A DNA stretch of 64,000 nt from contig JAKAJL010000011.1 of assembly GCA_021813805.1 (NCBI GenBank), forward strand, positions 1 through 64,000, written 5' to 3'. The notes under the pieces are model-generated. The model worked only from the letters and a program-made list of their open reading frames with translations. It was not told where the DNA came from and made no database searches. The position numbers and the translations under genes are program-made. Below, in pieces: positions 25,830 to 33,510 of the stretch. Numbering within the stretch: the stretch's first letter is position 1; each line of letters begins with the position of its first letter. This stretch comes from Pseudomonadota bacterium. GTDB lineage: Bacteria; Pseudomonadota; Alphaproteobacteria; Rhizobiales; Beijerinckiaceae.

Positions 25830-26600
25830 ATGAGTGACGTTACTTTGTTCGAGACTCGCGATGGGATCGCGCATTTCGTCTTCAACCGGCCGCAGGCGCG
25901 CAACGCGCTGACTTTCGAGATGTACGAACATTTGCGCGAGGCCTGTGTACAGGCGGACGCCGACCGTTCGATCAGGGCGCTGCTGATCTATGGCGCCGGC
26001 GACAAGGCTTTTGCGTCGGGCACCGACATTGCCGAATTCCGCGCGCTGCAATCGGCGCAGGACGCCGTCGATTACGAGATCAAGATCGAGCGCGTGCTGT
26101 CGACGCTGGAAAAATGCCGCGTTCCCACCATCGCCGCGATCGCCGGCGCCTGCACGGGGGGCGGCGCGGCGATCGCCGCCTGTTGCGACCTGCGGCTCGC
26201 CGCGAGCAGCGCGCGTTTTGGCTTCCCCATCGCGCGCACCTTGGGAAACTGCCTTTCAGTGCCGAATTATGGACGCCTCGCCGCGATCATGGGGGCGGCG
26301 CGGGTCACGGACCTGCTGTTCACCGCGCGTCTGATCGACGCCGAAGAGGCCAGGATTTTCGGCCTGGTCGGTGAGATCGTCGCGCCGGAGGCTCTTTCCG
26401 TCCGCGCCGACGAGTTGGCGCGGACGGTGGCGAGCCATGCGCCCTTGACCCTGCGCGCGACCAAGGAAGCGCTGCTGCGCCTGCGCCCGCCGATGGAGAT
26501 GGGCGAGGACCTTGTCGTCATGTGCTATCGCAGCGCCGATTTTCAGGAGGGCATGGAAGCCTTCCTCGCCAAACGTCCGCCCCGATGGCGTGGAGAGTGA
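25830..26600 (+). CDS. Enoyl-CoA hydratase/isomerase (crotonase) family protein
   Basis: 256 residues with the crotonase fold. The N-terminal FNRPQARNALTFEMY, AFASGTDIAEF and the oxyanion-hole segment AGACTGGGAAIAACCDLRLA are clear. The usual GTxPGAGGTQRL stretch that carries catalytic residues reads GNCLSVPNYGRLAAIMG here, so classical hydratase activity is doubtful and the substrate is open. It follows the exonuclease by 42 bases in the same direction and may be the last gene of the acetate-linked cluster. Confidence 0.85.
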   Translation: MSDVTLFETRDGIAHFVFNRPQARNALTFEMYEHLREACVQADADRSIRALLIYGAGDKAFASGTDIAEFRALQSAQDAVDYEIKIERVLSTLEKCRVPTIAAIAGACTGGGAAIAACCDLRLAASSARFGFPIARTLGNCLSVPNYGRLAAIMGAARVTDLLFTARLIDAEEARIFGLVGEIVAPEALSVRADELARTVASHAPLTLRATKEALLRLRPPMEMGEDLVVMCYRSADFQEGMEAFLAKRPPRWRGE

Positions 26601-27113
26601 CCGTCCAGGATCCGGGACCGGAACGGCGCCAACGCCTTTCCAGGCGCCAATCGAAAATGGGTGCGAAAGCCCGCAGGAAACCTCCCAAAAAAAAACCTCG
26701 AGCTGTGCCGTCCAAACATGAGGGCTTTCGAGGTGGACATCAGCGCGACAGTGAACGGCGGCCAGCCGCCCTTTGGCCGTCCTTGCGCGCGATCGAGGCT
26801 TCGGGTGGCCCTCGGAACATCTGGACCAAAATCAATTCCTGCGACCCCGGCTTCAGATCGTCGCCCTTGACCGACAAGTCCTTGCGCCGCTGGCAATGTC
26901 GAAAACGCCCCGCTCGCCCCGCCGGGACCGCCCATCCATGCCACGGCTCAACCGCATCGGGTCAGTGCCTTTCGGCAAGGGTTTTTCGAGGCGGCCAACT
27001 TTAAATTCGCGATTGCCTTTCTCACCAACGGGTGTACATGCAATCTTTGCGGGCTCCGGCGTCGGCCTTGTTATAATGCGAGATTGTGTCTGAGGGGGAG
27101 TACGAGATAATTT
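26601..27113. other. Gene-poor stretch left of the accessory island
   Basis: About 510 bases without a supportable gene. Short frames exist on both strands but lack ribosome-binding sites or recognisable domains. A run of nine A residues lies near 26690. The sequence turns AT-richer towards 27060-27110, where the promoter of the sulfotransferase gene probably lies. It may contain gene remnants that I cannot identify. Confidence 0.5.
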
Positions 27114-27800
27114 ATGCTGATATCTAATTCGAAAAGATTCATTTTTGTGCATATCCCGAAATCCGGCGGGACAAGCATAACCAGACTTCTCGACAGAGAA
27201 CTGGAATGGAACGACATCGTGCTCGGCGGGACGAAAGTTGGCGAGGTCTTCAAGGACGTATGGGCGCCCCGTTTCCGGATTGACAAGCATTCTCTGCCGT
27301 CCGAGATCGAAACAGTCATAAGCAAAGACTTATATACGACATACACGAAATTTGTAGTCGTCCGTGATCCTGTCGATAGATTTTTATCAGCGTTTAATTT
27401 CGTTAGAACGCTTATAGATTCAAGGGCTGAATGGTTTTTAAGGAGCCTTGAATACAAGGCTATGGACCGACTAGAAAGTCCTGAGCAATTCTATGCTAGC
27501 AAATATTTACGTGACGCGTTTGCGACGGACCCGATCCACGCGCATGAAATCAGACGTTGGTTTATGCCGCAATCAATCTATTGGGATGCAGAAGAGGCAG
27601 TAAATGGTAGGTTCTTATATTTCACGCTCGACTCTCTAGCTCAATCTACACGTCCTCTTCAAGACGCAGGCTTGATTCGGAGTGAACATGAACTGACGCG
27701 TGAAAATAAGTCTACGACGTACCATGGCTCGGTCACGAGCGAAATCCGTGCACAGTTGCAACGTACATATGATAAAGATTATTGCATCTTTAAATTCTAA
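27114..27800 (+). CDS. Sulfotransferase family 2-like protein
   Basis: 228 residues. The PAPS 5'-phosphosulfate loop is FVHIPKSGGTSI (about residues 11-22) and the 3'-phosphate site is FVVVRDPVDRFLSAF (80-94); both are the defining motifs of Sulfotransfer_2 enzymes, which sulfate carbohydrates or lipids. There is no signal peptide. Base composition is unlike its neighbours: 44 of 120 bases are G or C at 27301-27420, in a chromosome otherwise near two-thirds GC. This points to horizontal acquisition. The next gene is an uncharacterised glycosyltransferase-like protein in the same direction, so a shared glycan target is plausible. Confidence 0.85.
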   Translation: MLISNSKRFIFVHIPKSGGTSITRLLDRELEWNDIVLGGTKVGEVFKDVWAPRFRIDKHSLPSEIETVISKDLYTTYTKFVVVRDPVDRFLSAFNFVRTLIDSRAEWFLRSLEYKAMDRLESPEQFYASKYLRDAFATDPIHAHEIRRWFMPQSIYWDAEEAVNGRFLYFTLDSLAQSTRPLQDAGLIRSEHELTRENKSTTYHGSVTSEIRAQLQRTYDKDYCIFKF

Positions 27801-27903
27801 ATTATGAATAGATTTAAATCGGCCACAGGCCCCACAATGGCCGCGTGAGCAATTACGGACAAATCGATCGATAAAATCTCGTCATAACGGGAGAGCAACA
27901 AAA

Positions 27904-27934
27904 ATGGATTGCTTCGCTTCGCTCGCAATGACGG
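27904..27934. repeat. REP-like dispersed repeat arm
   Basis: The stretch around tggattgcttcgcttcgctc followed by gcaatgacg matches the widespread alphaproteobacterial REP-type element that, when translated in reverse, yields an LRAKRSNP peptide. Only one arm is clearly preserved here, and the opposing arm is not evident. Confidence 0.6.
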
Positions 27935-28255
27935 CGCCCCGCCGCCTTCAAGTTGGAGCCAGGAGCCCTCGTCGGCATGGCGAATGTCGCGGGCGGGAAG
28001 TGGTTTGAGGGCAGCCGCTGCGGCGGCCGAAACGGAGAAAATCCTGGCGCCGCAGATCACGCGCCGCGAAATCGCACAGCCGTCAAAATCCACCTTCAGC
28101 CGCTCCCTGGCGAATTCGGACAAAGCATCCAAATCCGTTTCGACAAATTGTTGCGACTCTGGCCAAAATCCAAGGATTCCGCTCTGTTTGACACTAAAGG
28201 CCGTTCATGGAAAATGACCACAAAGAGTTTGGCCGGCGTCATCCGGGGAAAAGGT

Positions 28256-29989
28256 ATGATCATGACCTTTGATGCGATACAGCGCGCGAGAGAATTGGCA
28301 GAGAGCGATTTAAATGGCGCGATAGTTCTGCTTTCTTCTGTCCATGAAGATCATGATCGCCAAACTGAATTTTTCCCTGACGGCGCATTTCTCCTGGCGC
28401 GTTTATTCCATCGCGCCCAATTACGGGATAAGGCCATAGCAATAGTTGACGAAATCATAGCTCTCGACCCACATTGCGCGCAGATATGGTGGTTCGAACT
28501 TGATCTGCATCGGTTTACAGAGCGCTATCGGCAGGCGTGTGAGCGCATTTACGACGAGATCATTCAGCTGGCCGAATTGCCCTATCCGGATGCTGACAGG
28601 ACCTTCATCGAGGTCATCTTTTCAGTCTTGCCCAACGATGACCAAGCTGTGATCGATCGTTTCCTGGCTGGAGGCGAAGCAAAAAAATCGAAAGTAAAAA
28701 CGATTACTGCCTTGGTCGCGCTCCTGAAGGATCTCAAATCGGCCTTGGATGTGCGTCGCAAAGAGTTCGGCGATATAGACTATTGGCGCTTCTCATTGCT
28801 GGGAAAAGATCAGACTCACGAGTATATAGACGATTGTTTTCATGTCAATATATCGTTGTTGCAGTTTGTCGACCTCGCTGAATGGGATTATTCACTGGCT
28901 CGCGCCTTTATTGCGAGCGTCGCGGCCAGGCTATACGGCTCTGGCTATTGGGACGACGAGGGCGTTTCGTCGTTGGAGAGGACGTCATACCAAGACAAAC
29001 TGACGGCAAAGGTTTGGAAGCTTCTACAGGCTCTGATGGCAAATTTCGGACCTGCCGTTCAATATGAGCACAGGCTCGTCTATCCCTCGCGCTTGCCGTT
29101 GCAGGCGGGCGAACTTTGGGTCCGGGCGGGAGTCACCGAGCTATGGGCGCTATGGAGTTTTCTTGATAACAGCGCCGAGGCGGTCGAGGCGGCTGAAAGG
29201 GTTGCAAAACGCGCCATCGAAGCTTCCGGAGACGCAAAAAAATTCGCGCGCGATGACTCCTGGTGGCCTATGACCTCCGCTGAAAACAACATTCTCATTC
29301 TTAATCGGAATGCGGGCTGGTACGCGAAGCCACAATTCGCCGCGGCTTCCTTCGCCCATTGGGCGCTTCTCTATGAACGTGGTTTGTCTCGTGGAAATAT
29401 CATATCGACCTGCATGAGCGAAATGCTGACGGTGAAGACGATGTCGGAGGACATCTGCCGCCACGCAATCGCACATTGGAACGACGATGTGTTCGAGACG
29501 CTGCTCGACGGCGTGAACGTGGTCTTTGTGACGGCCTTTGCCAAGCAAGTTCAAGAGAATTACGACTCCGGGAGGTTGAATTTATTATGGAAAGATCTCG
29601 GCTTTAAGGCGCGGATCAACTCGTTGCGGGCGTTGCCGGCGCCGATGTCGATATTTCCGCTCTATCCAGATGACTCATGGTCGCACACATTCAACAAATT
29701 GGCGGCAGCGTGTCGGGATAGCATCAAGGAAACCAACGCGACGGTCTTCCTTGCTTCGTGCGGCGCTTATGGAATCCCTCTTGTCACGACGGTTCATCAG
29801 GAGTTTCATATTGCATCCGTATATTACGGCCATGCGATGAATGATTATTTTGGCATGCTGACTACCCATGCAAGGAAGTTCAGTTCATTTGTCAAACGGT
29901 GCCCGCAGTCACCTCACTGGGTCGATGGGGACCTCGCGTCGAGAGTGCCGGAAATCAATAATATTCCGGATGGATGGCGCTATTTGTAA
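28256..29989 (+). CDS. Large protein with putative C-terminal GT-D-like glycosyltransferase domain
   Basis: 577 residues from ATG 28256 (AAGG just upstream); the frame stays open to 27953, but that part overlaps a REP-like repeat. The N-terminal 200 residues are helical with TPR-like texture (GAFLLARLFHRAQLRDKAIAIVDEII). The C-terminal part has VNVVFVTAFAKQVQENYDSG, RALPAPMSIFPLYPDDSW, FLASCGAYGIPLVTTV (about 497-512) and YYGHAMNDYFGML. The order GAYG...G.A...FG is what I recall of the GT-D (DUF1792-type) fold. The usual GDGE metal motif is not obvious, so activity is uncertain. It follows the sulfotransferase gene; both are compositionally atypical. Confidence 0.7.
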   Translation: MIMTFDAIQRARELAESDLNGAIVLLSSVHEDHDRQTEFFPDGAFLLARLFHRAQLRDKAIAIVDEIIALDPHCAQIWWFELDLHRFTERYRQACERIYDEIIQLAELPYPDADRTFIEVIFSVLPNDDQAVIDRFLAGGEAKKSKVKTITALVALLKDLKSALDVRRKEFGDIDYWRFSLLGKDQTHEYIDDCFHVNISLLQFVDLAEWDYSLARAFIASVAARLYGSGYWDDEGVSSLERTSYQDKLTAKVWKLLQALMANFGPAVQYEHRLVYPSRLPLQAGELWVRAGVTELWALWSFLDNSAEAVEAAERVAKRAIEASGDAKKFARDDSWWPMTSAENNILILNRNAGWYAKPQFAAASFAHWALLYERGLSRGNIISTCMSEMLTVKTMSEDICRHAIAHWNDDVFETLLDGVNVVFVTAFAKQVQENYDSGRLNLLWKDLGFKARINSLRALPAPMSIFPLYPDDSWSHTFNKLAAACRDSIKETNATVFLASCGAYGIPLVTTVHQEFHIASVYYGHAMNDYFGMLTTHARKFSSFVKRCPQSPHWVDGDLASRVPEINNIPDGWRYL

Positions 29990-30318
29990 CGTCATCGGCA
30001 GCCATGAGCTTGCAGGGGGCGCCTGTCCATCCGGACCGAATCGAGCGATGCGGCTTAGGGCGAGATGATGCGAAACCCCGGTGCGAACTGTGGAATGCAG
30101 ATCGTTCCCGCATCGGCGGAACTTGCAATCGAGAATGTCGGGCGCGCTTGTATCGTGGCTTGTCCGGAGCTGAATGATTTGGGGACTTGGCGTCACGCCG
30201 ATTCGCTCCTCGCCGCCGTCTGGTCGCGGCCTAGCGACGAAAACTCCTATCGAGGCCGGAGGTTTCGCCTTCTCGAGAATTTGGACTATGCTCTTGGCCG
30301 TCGAAGAGGGAGGAACCG
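29990..30318. other. Intergenic stretch with no supported gene
   Basis: About 330 bases following the glycosyltransferase-like gene. Short frames on the plus strand lack family character. The right end carries a ribosome-binding site (GGGAGGAACC) for the next gene. Confidence 0.5.
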
Positions 30319-30633
30319 ATGAAAGCGAGAATTTTTGCGATCGCGCTTGTCGTCGCCGCGGGCCTCGGCCTGTCCGGCTGCGCATCGGGCGGTTATTGCG
30401 ATCCGGTCCTTGGTTGCGGTTATGGCTATGGCCCCGGCTATGGTTACGGCTATAGCTATGGCGTCTATCCCGGCTACTATTACGGACCCGGTTATTATTA
30501 TGGCGGCTACGGCTGGGGCCGTCGCGGCTGGTATCGTGGCGGTTGGGCGCGCCGCGGCTGGTATCACAGAGGCTATGGCGGGCGCGCCGTTGGCGTGCGC
30601 GGCGGTTATACGCGCGGCCGCTTCCATCGTTAA
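30319..30633 (+). CDS. Gly/Tyr-rich lipoprotein
   Basis: 104 residues. A lipoprotein signal (IFAIALVVAAGLGLSGC) with lipobox LSGC is followed by a low-complexity Gly-Tyr domain (repeats of GYGYGPGYGYGYSYG type), then a Trp/Arg/Gly segment (GRRGWYRGG) and a basic end. The ATG follows GGGAGGAACC. Such proteins are probably outer-membrane or surface-attached with a structural role. It is the first of three secreted Gly-rich proteins within 2 kb. I do not recognise a named family. Confidence 0.7.
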   Translation: MKARIFAIALVVAAGLGLSGCASGGYCDPVLGCGYGYGPGYGYGYSYGVYPGYYYGPGYYYGGYGWGRRGWYRGGWARRGWYHRGYGGRAVGVRGGYTRGRFHR

Positions 30634-30664
30634 GCTCTCCAGAGCGGGGCGGTTCGCGCCGCCT

Positions 30665-30748
30665 CGTCATCGCGCCGCAGGGTGGATCGCTTCGCCGAGC
30701 CCGCCTTGGGGCCGGACGGAGGTCCGCGCCGCCCCCCTGGCGATGACG
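30665..30748. repeat. Degenerate REP-like inverted repeat
   Basis: CGTCATCGC (30665-30673) and GCGATGACG (30740-30748) are perfect inverted ends of an 84-bp segment whose interior (tggatcgcttcgccgagc) resembles a diverged copy of the REP-type element seen at 27904. Confidence 0.55.
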
Positions 30749-30839
30749 GGCCGCGACCAAAGCGCGCGTCTCGAACAACGCGAGACGCGCAGCTGTCGAT
30801 TCCGTGTCATTCCGATCATGCCGCCGCAAAAGCGGGCCT

Positions 30840-31046
30840 TCAAAGGCGATGGACCCGCGCATATTCCTTCAAGAGCGCGTTCATCTCGTCGATGCAGCCC
30901 TTGATCCGGGCGATGGTCGCCTTCTTTGGGTTTTCGGAAATGTCCGCTTCGGCAGGCGGATCGGCGGACTGGAGCATTTTGACTTGCCGCTGCAGCGTCG
31001 AGCGGATTTGTATCCAGTCCTCGACCAGGTCATGAATGACTACCAT
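30840..31046 (-). CDS. Small helical protein of unknown function
   Basis: 68 residues from ATG 31046 (MVVIHDLVEDWIQI). Two amphipathic helices, RSTLQRQVKMLQS and ATIARIKGCIDEMNALLKEYAR, flank a short acidic linker. It is predicted cytoplasmic with no signal peptide. It resembles small uncharacterised proteins of the order, but I cannot name a family. The longer frame to 31106 adds a basic stretch without support. Confidence 0.55.
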   Translation of the reverse strand: MVVIHDLVEDWIQIRSTLQRQVKMLQSADPPAEADISENPKKATIARIKGCIDEMNALLKEYARVHRL

Positions 31047-31283
31047 CGGATCGTCCCCCGCATTTGTCGCTGACCCTCTGAGGCGCCGCCGGCTCCGCCC
31101 AGGCAATTCAGGCGTTGAACGGCTCCGGCGTCAGCCATGGGCTGAAAATCGCGGCCGGGCTCACGAGCAGGCGGAAGCGCCGATCGGGGCGGCGAACAAA
31201 TGCATCGGCGCAAATTCTAATAAGAACGATTGACCGTGATCCGGCCCTTGCCTTGTCCATCCGGTCGGACCTGTGAGCGCCGA

Positions 31284-31532
31284 TCAGTGATGACGGTGGC
31301 GATGGTGATGGCGCTGGCGCTGAGGGGCGCCCACCACGCCCTTGACGCCGCCAACAACGCCCCCGGTGACTCCACCGACAACGCCGCCAACCGCCGCGCC
31401 CACCGGGCCGGCCGCGCGCCCGCCCGTGGCCGCGCCTTGCTGCGCTCCGCCAACAACGCCCTGCGCCTGCGCGGCGAGCGGCAGCGCAAGAGCGGCGAAA
31501 ACGACAGCGGCTTTGATCAAGCGGGTTTTCAT
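31284..31532 (-). CDS. Small secreted Gly/Val-rich, His-tailed protein
   Basis: 82 residues from ATG 31532 (MKTRLIKAAVVFAALALPLAAQA), a clear signal peptide. The mature part is a Gly/Val/Ala repeat region (GAVGGVVGGVTGGVVGGV) ending in a strongly basic Arg/His cluster (QRQRHHHRHRHH). The His-rich tail could bind metal or nucleic acid, but no function is known. The repeat is coding. It faces away from the YRGG-repeat gene. Confidence 0.65.
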   Translation of the reverse strand: MKTRLIKAAVVFAALALPLAAQAQGVVGGAQQGAATGGRAAGPVGAAVGGVVGGVTGGVVGGVKGVVGAPQRQRHHHRHRHH

Positions 31533-31826
31533 GAGCAAACTCCGTTCTCTGTCCGGTCCCCGATCCAATCGGTTCAGATGACGATCGGATCGGCCCCGCG
31601 CTGTTAATTAACCCCCTGAACTGCCGCCGGTTCCGCGAGCGCCCGGAAAAGGCGTTTGAAGAAGCCGGGATTTCGGCGACAGTCTGCGAAACCGTGCGCG
31701 AAGGTCAAACCACGCCGCCCTCGGCGCCGATAGAACGCGTTGTCACCGTCCGAGCGGCCTCAAAAATGACCAACGGAACTAAAGGTCGTCGTTTTCGGTT
31801 CTTTCGACAATATCGGGAGGCTCAAC

Positions 31827-32240
31827 ATGCTCATGAATCGGCTCGCGTCTTACGCTTTCGCATTCGCCTTGGCCTTCGCCAACTTCGATCCGGCCGTGGC
31901 CGTTCCGGTCTCGGCTCATGACATGGGCGCCTCGACCCCGGCGCCGCAACTGGAACTGGTGCGGGGCGGCAGACGAGGAGGCGCCGCGCACCGGGGCGGC
32001 GGCGTCCATCGCGGCGCCTATCGCGGCGGATATCGCGGCGGATACCGGGGGGCCTATCGCGGCGGATACCGAGGCGGATACCGCGCCGGATACCGAGGGG
32101 CCTATCGGGTCGGCGGACGTTATTATGGCGGCGTATGGTACGGCACGGGACGCCGCTGGTACGGCGGAAGATGGTGGCCCTATGGCGTCGGCGCCTGCTG
32201 GCGGTCGAGCCCCATCGGCTACGTCTGGATTTGCGGATAG
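31827..32240 (+). CDS. Secreted YRGG-repeat protein
   Basis: 137 residues. ATG 31827 follows GGGAGGCTCAAC. A signal peptide (YAFAFALAFANFDPAVA) precedes a short acidic-to-neutral linker and a repeat domain in which the four-residue unit Y-R-G-G/A recurs about ten times (32007-32111), then a Trp/Gly/Tyr-rich C-terminus with a Cys pair (GACWRSS and VWICG). The design resembles RGG-type adhesive or surface-coating proteins. At DNA level the repeat has a 12-bp period, so it may vary in length between strains. Confidence 0.75.
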   Translation: MLMNRLASYAFAFALAFANFDPAVAVPVSAHDMGASTPAPQLELVRGGRRGGAAHRGGGVHRGAYRGGYRGGYRGAYRGGYRGGYRAGYRGAYRVGGRYYGGVWYGTGRRWYGGRWWPYGVGACWRSSPIGYVWICG

Positions 32241-32377
32241 GGGCGACATGCCGCGCCGGCAACGAGCAGGCGTCGAAATCGCGGCCGCCCTTTTTTCCGG
32301 CGGCAGTGCATGAAACCGTGCGCGAAAATCAACGCGCGGCGCACTCCGCGCCACAGCGCCACGAGGAGAATTCTGTC

Positions 32378-32527
32378 TTGCATTTGCATCTCGGCGGCGC
32401 CCATCTCCAGCCGATCGTCGCGCTGGCGGCCGGAGTCCTGATTCTCGCGCGGCCTCGGCTGCTGAATTACATCGTCGCCGCTTACCTGATCCTGTCGGGT
32501 CTCATCGGCCTCGGGTTCCTTCGTTGA
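32378..32527 (+). CDS. DUF3096 small membrane protein
   Basis: 49 residues from a TTG start at 32378, with GAGGAG about 10 bases upstream. The single domain (LQPIVALAAGVLILARPRLLNYIVAAYLILSGLIGL, key core ARPRLLNYIVA) matches DUF3096, a two-helix inner-membrane family of unknown function. The longer frame upstream overlaps the YRGG-protein gene and lacks similarity. Confidence 0.7.
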   Translation: MHLHLGGAHLQPIVALAAGVLILARPRLLNYIVAAYLILSGLIGLGFLR

Positions 32528-32533
32528 AACGAA

Positions 32534-32704
32534 CTAAGAGCCGGCGGTCACGGCTGTTGTAGCGACATTCCGCATCTTCCCGCAGGCGGCGCGAGGGCGC
32601 GCGGCGGCGAGCGGCGCCATCGCCATTGCGCCACCCATCGGGCTTTTGAATTGTGGATTTAGTATCATGTCACCGTAATTCAAATTGTCGATAGACTTGC
32701 CCAT
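32534..32704 (-). CDS. Possible 56-residue peptide
   Basis: ATG 32704 has GGAG 8 bases upstream. The peptide begins MGKSIDNLNYGDMILNPQF, then has a Met/Ala-rich middle and an Ala/Thr/Val end with one cysteine. I recognise no family. Support is only the ribosome-binding site and a continuous frame, so it may be spurious. Confidence 0.3.
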   Translation of the reverse strand: MGKSIDNLNYGDMILNPQFKSPMGGAMAMAPLAAARPRAACGKMRNVATTAVTAGS

Positions 32705-32798
32705 GGACGGCGCTCCATTCGATGGATGTTTGCAACGACGACCATCTTGGCACATCGATGCCGATCCAGGGCGCCGTCCACCCCATCACCGTAAATGC

Positions 32799-33437
32799 TT
32801 AGCTACAGCAAAATGGGCATTGTGAATCGGAGGAGTCGTAGATGCTAAATTCGGTTGAGCAATTCTTGCACCGGGTTTTTGGCCGCTTATCTCTGTCTCG
32901 ATTGTGGAGTCCAAAACGAAAGGCAGCAAACGCGGTCGGAAAGTTAAACGCCTGACTAAGATCATGGGGTGTTTCACAACAATAAATATATTGTCGTGGC
33001 GCTAAGAAATATGCCGCAAATTTATTTGCTTGGGCCTCGGCGCTTCTATCCTCATTGATGTAATTCAATTTATATTCTCTAGGCTTAGAAAACCTCTGCT
33101 CATGTTTATTATGTAACATCAAGTGTCCAAGTTCGTGGGCTAAGCGAAAAATGGATTCGCTGTCCCCTTGGCCCGCGAAAATCCAGGTGTCCTCTTCGAC
33201 CACGAGAACACACGAATCATGCTTGAAGCTCACGGAGGCTTTAGCTGGATAGTATTCATGGATGACTAGTTCTAAGGTGCCAATCCCACGCAGCTTTTGA
33301 CCGACAAGCTTTTGCTTAATTAAAGAAGGCAGGTCGAATTGAAAACGCGTCGTTATGCCAAGAAAATTGCGCAGGTTCATCGCGCTAACATGTATCTCAT
33401 CATCGGATCGAGGAAGAACATCAAAATCACGGGCCAT
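32799..33437 (-). CDS. ImmA/IrrE-family metallopeptidase with C-terminal zinc ribbon
   Basis: 212 residues. The zinc-protease motif is RLAHELGHLMLH (HELGH at 101-105), with a third ligand Glu in SAEAQANKFAAYFLAP (E134), as in ImmA/IrrE peptidases that cleave phage or stress repressors. The C-terminal 25 residues form a ribbon, C190-x2-C193 and C207-x2-C210, unusual for the family. No helix-turn-helix partner gene lies beside it. The gene is AT-richer than its surroundings, suggesting mobility. It lies after nrdJ in the same direction, separated by a hairpin. Confidence 0.85.
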   Translation of the reverse strand: MARDFDVLPRSDDEIHVSAMNLRNFLGITTRFQFDLPSLIKQKLVGQKLRGIGTLELVIHEYYPAKASVSFKHDSCVLVVEEDTWIFAGQGDSESIFRLAHELGHLMLHNKHEQRFSKPREYKLNYINEDRSAEAQANKFAAYFLAPRQYIYCCETPHDLSQAFNFPTAFAAFRFGLHNRDRDKRPKTRCKNCSTEFSIYDSSDSQCPFCCS

Positions 33438-33471
33438 GATTTGCGCCTTAGACGGAAATGTTGACAGTAGG

Positions 33472-33498
33472 CGCTGCGCACGAAAATCGTGCGCAGCG
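33472..33498. terminator. Perfect 12-bp hairpin between nrdJ and the metallopeptidase gene
   Basis: CGCTGCGCACGA (33472-33483), an AAA loop and TCGTGCGCAGCG (33487-33498). It lies 12 bases past the nrdJ stop on the minus strand. A T-run is lacking on that strand, so it may protect the mRNA 3' end rather than act as a classical terminator. Confidence 0.6.
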
Positions 33499-33510
33499 TT
33501 TCGGTAACTC

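Noticed and set aside
27797-28132. 111-codon minus-strand frame
   Set aside because: Its translation contains the LRAKRSNP peptide, which is the reverse reading of a REP-like repeat rather than a protein.
32007-32111. Regular short DNA repeats that might suggest a CRISPR array
   Set aside because: The 12-bp period is in frame with a YRGG repeat in a secreted protein; there are no spacers and no cas genes.
32799-33437. Prophage or ICE remnant suggested by the ImmA-like peptidase
   Set aside because: No integrase, excisionase, phage structural gene or flanking repeat is visible nearby; nrdJ and envelope genes adjoin it directly.
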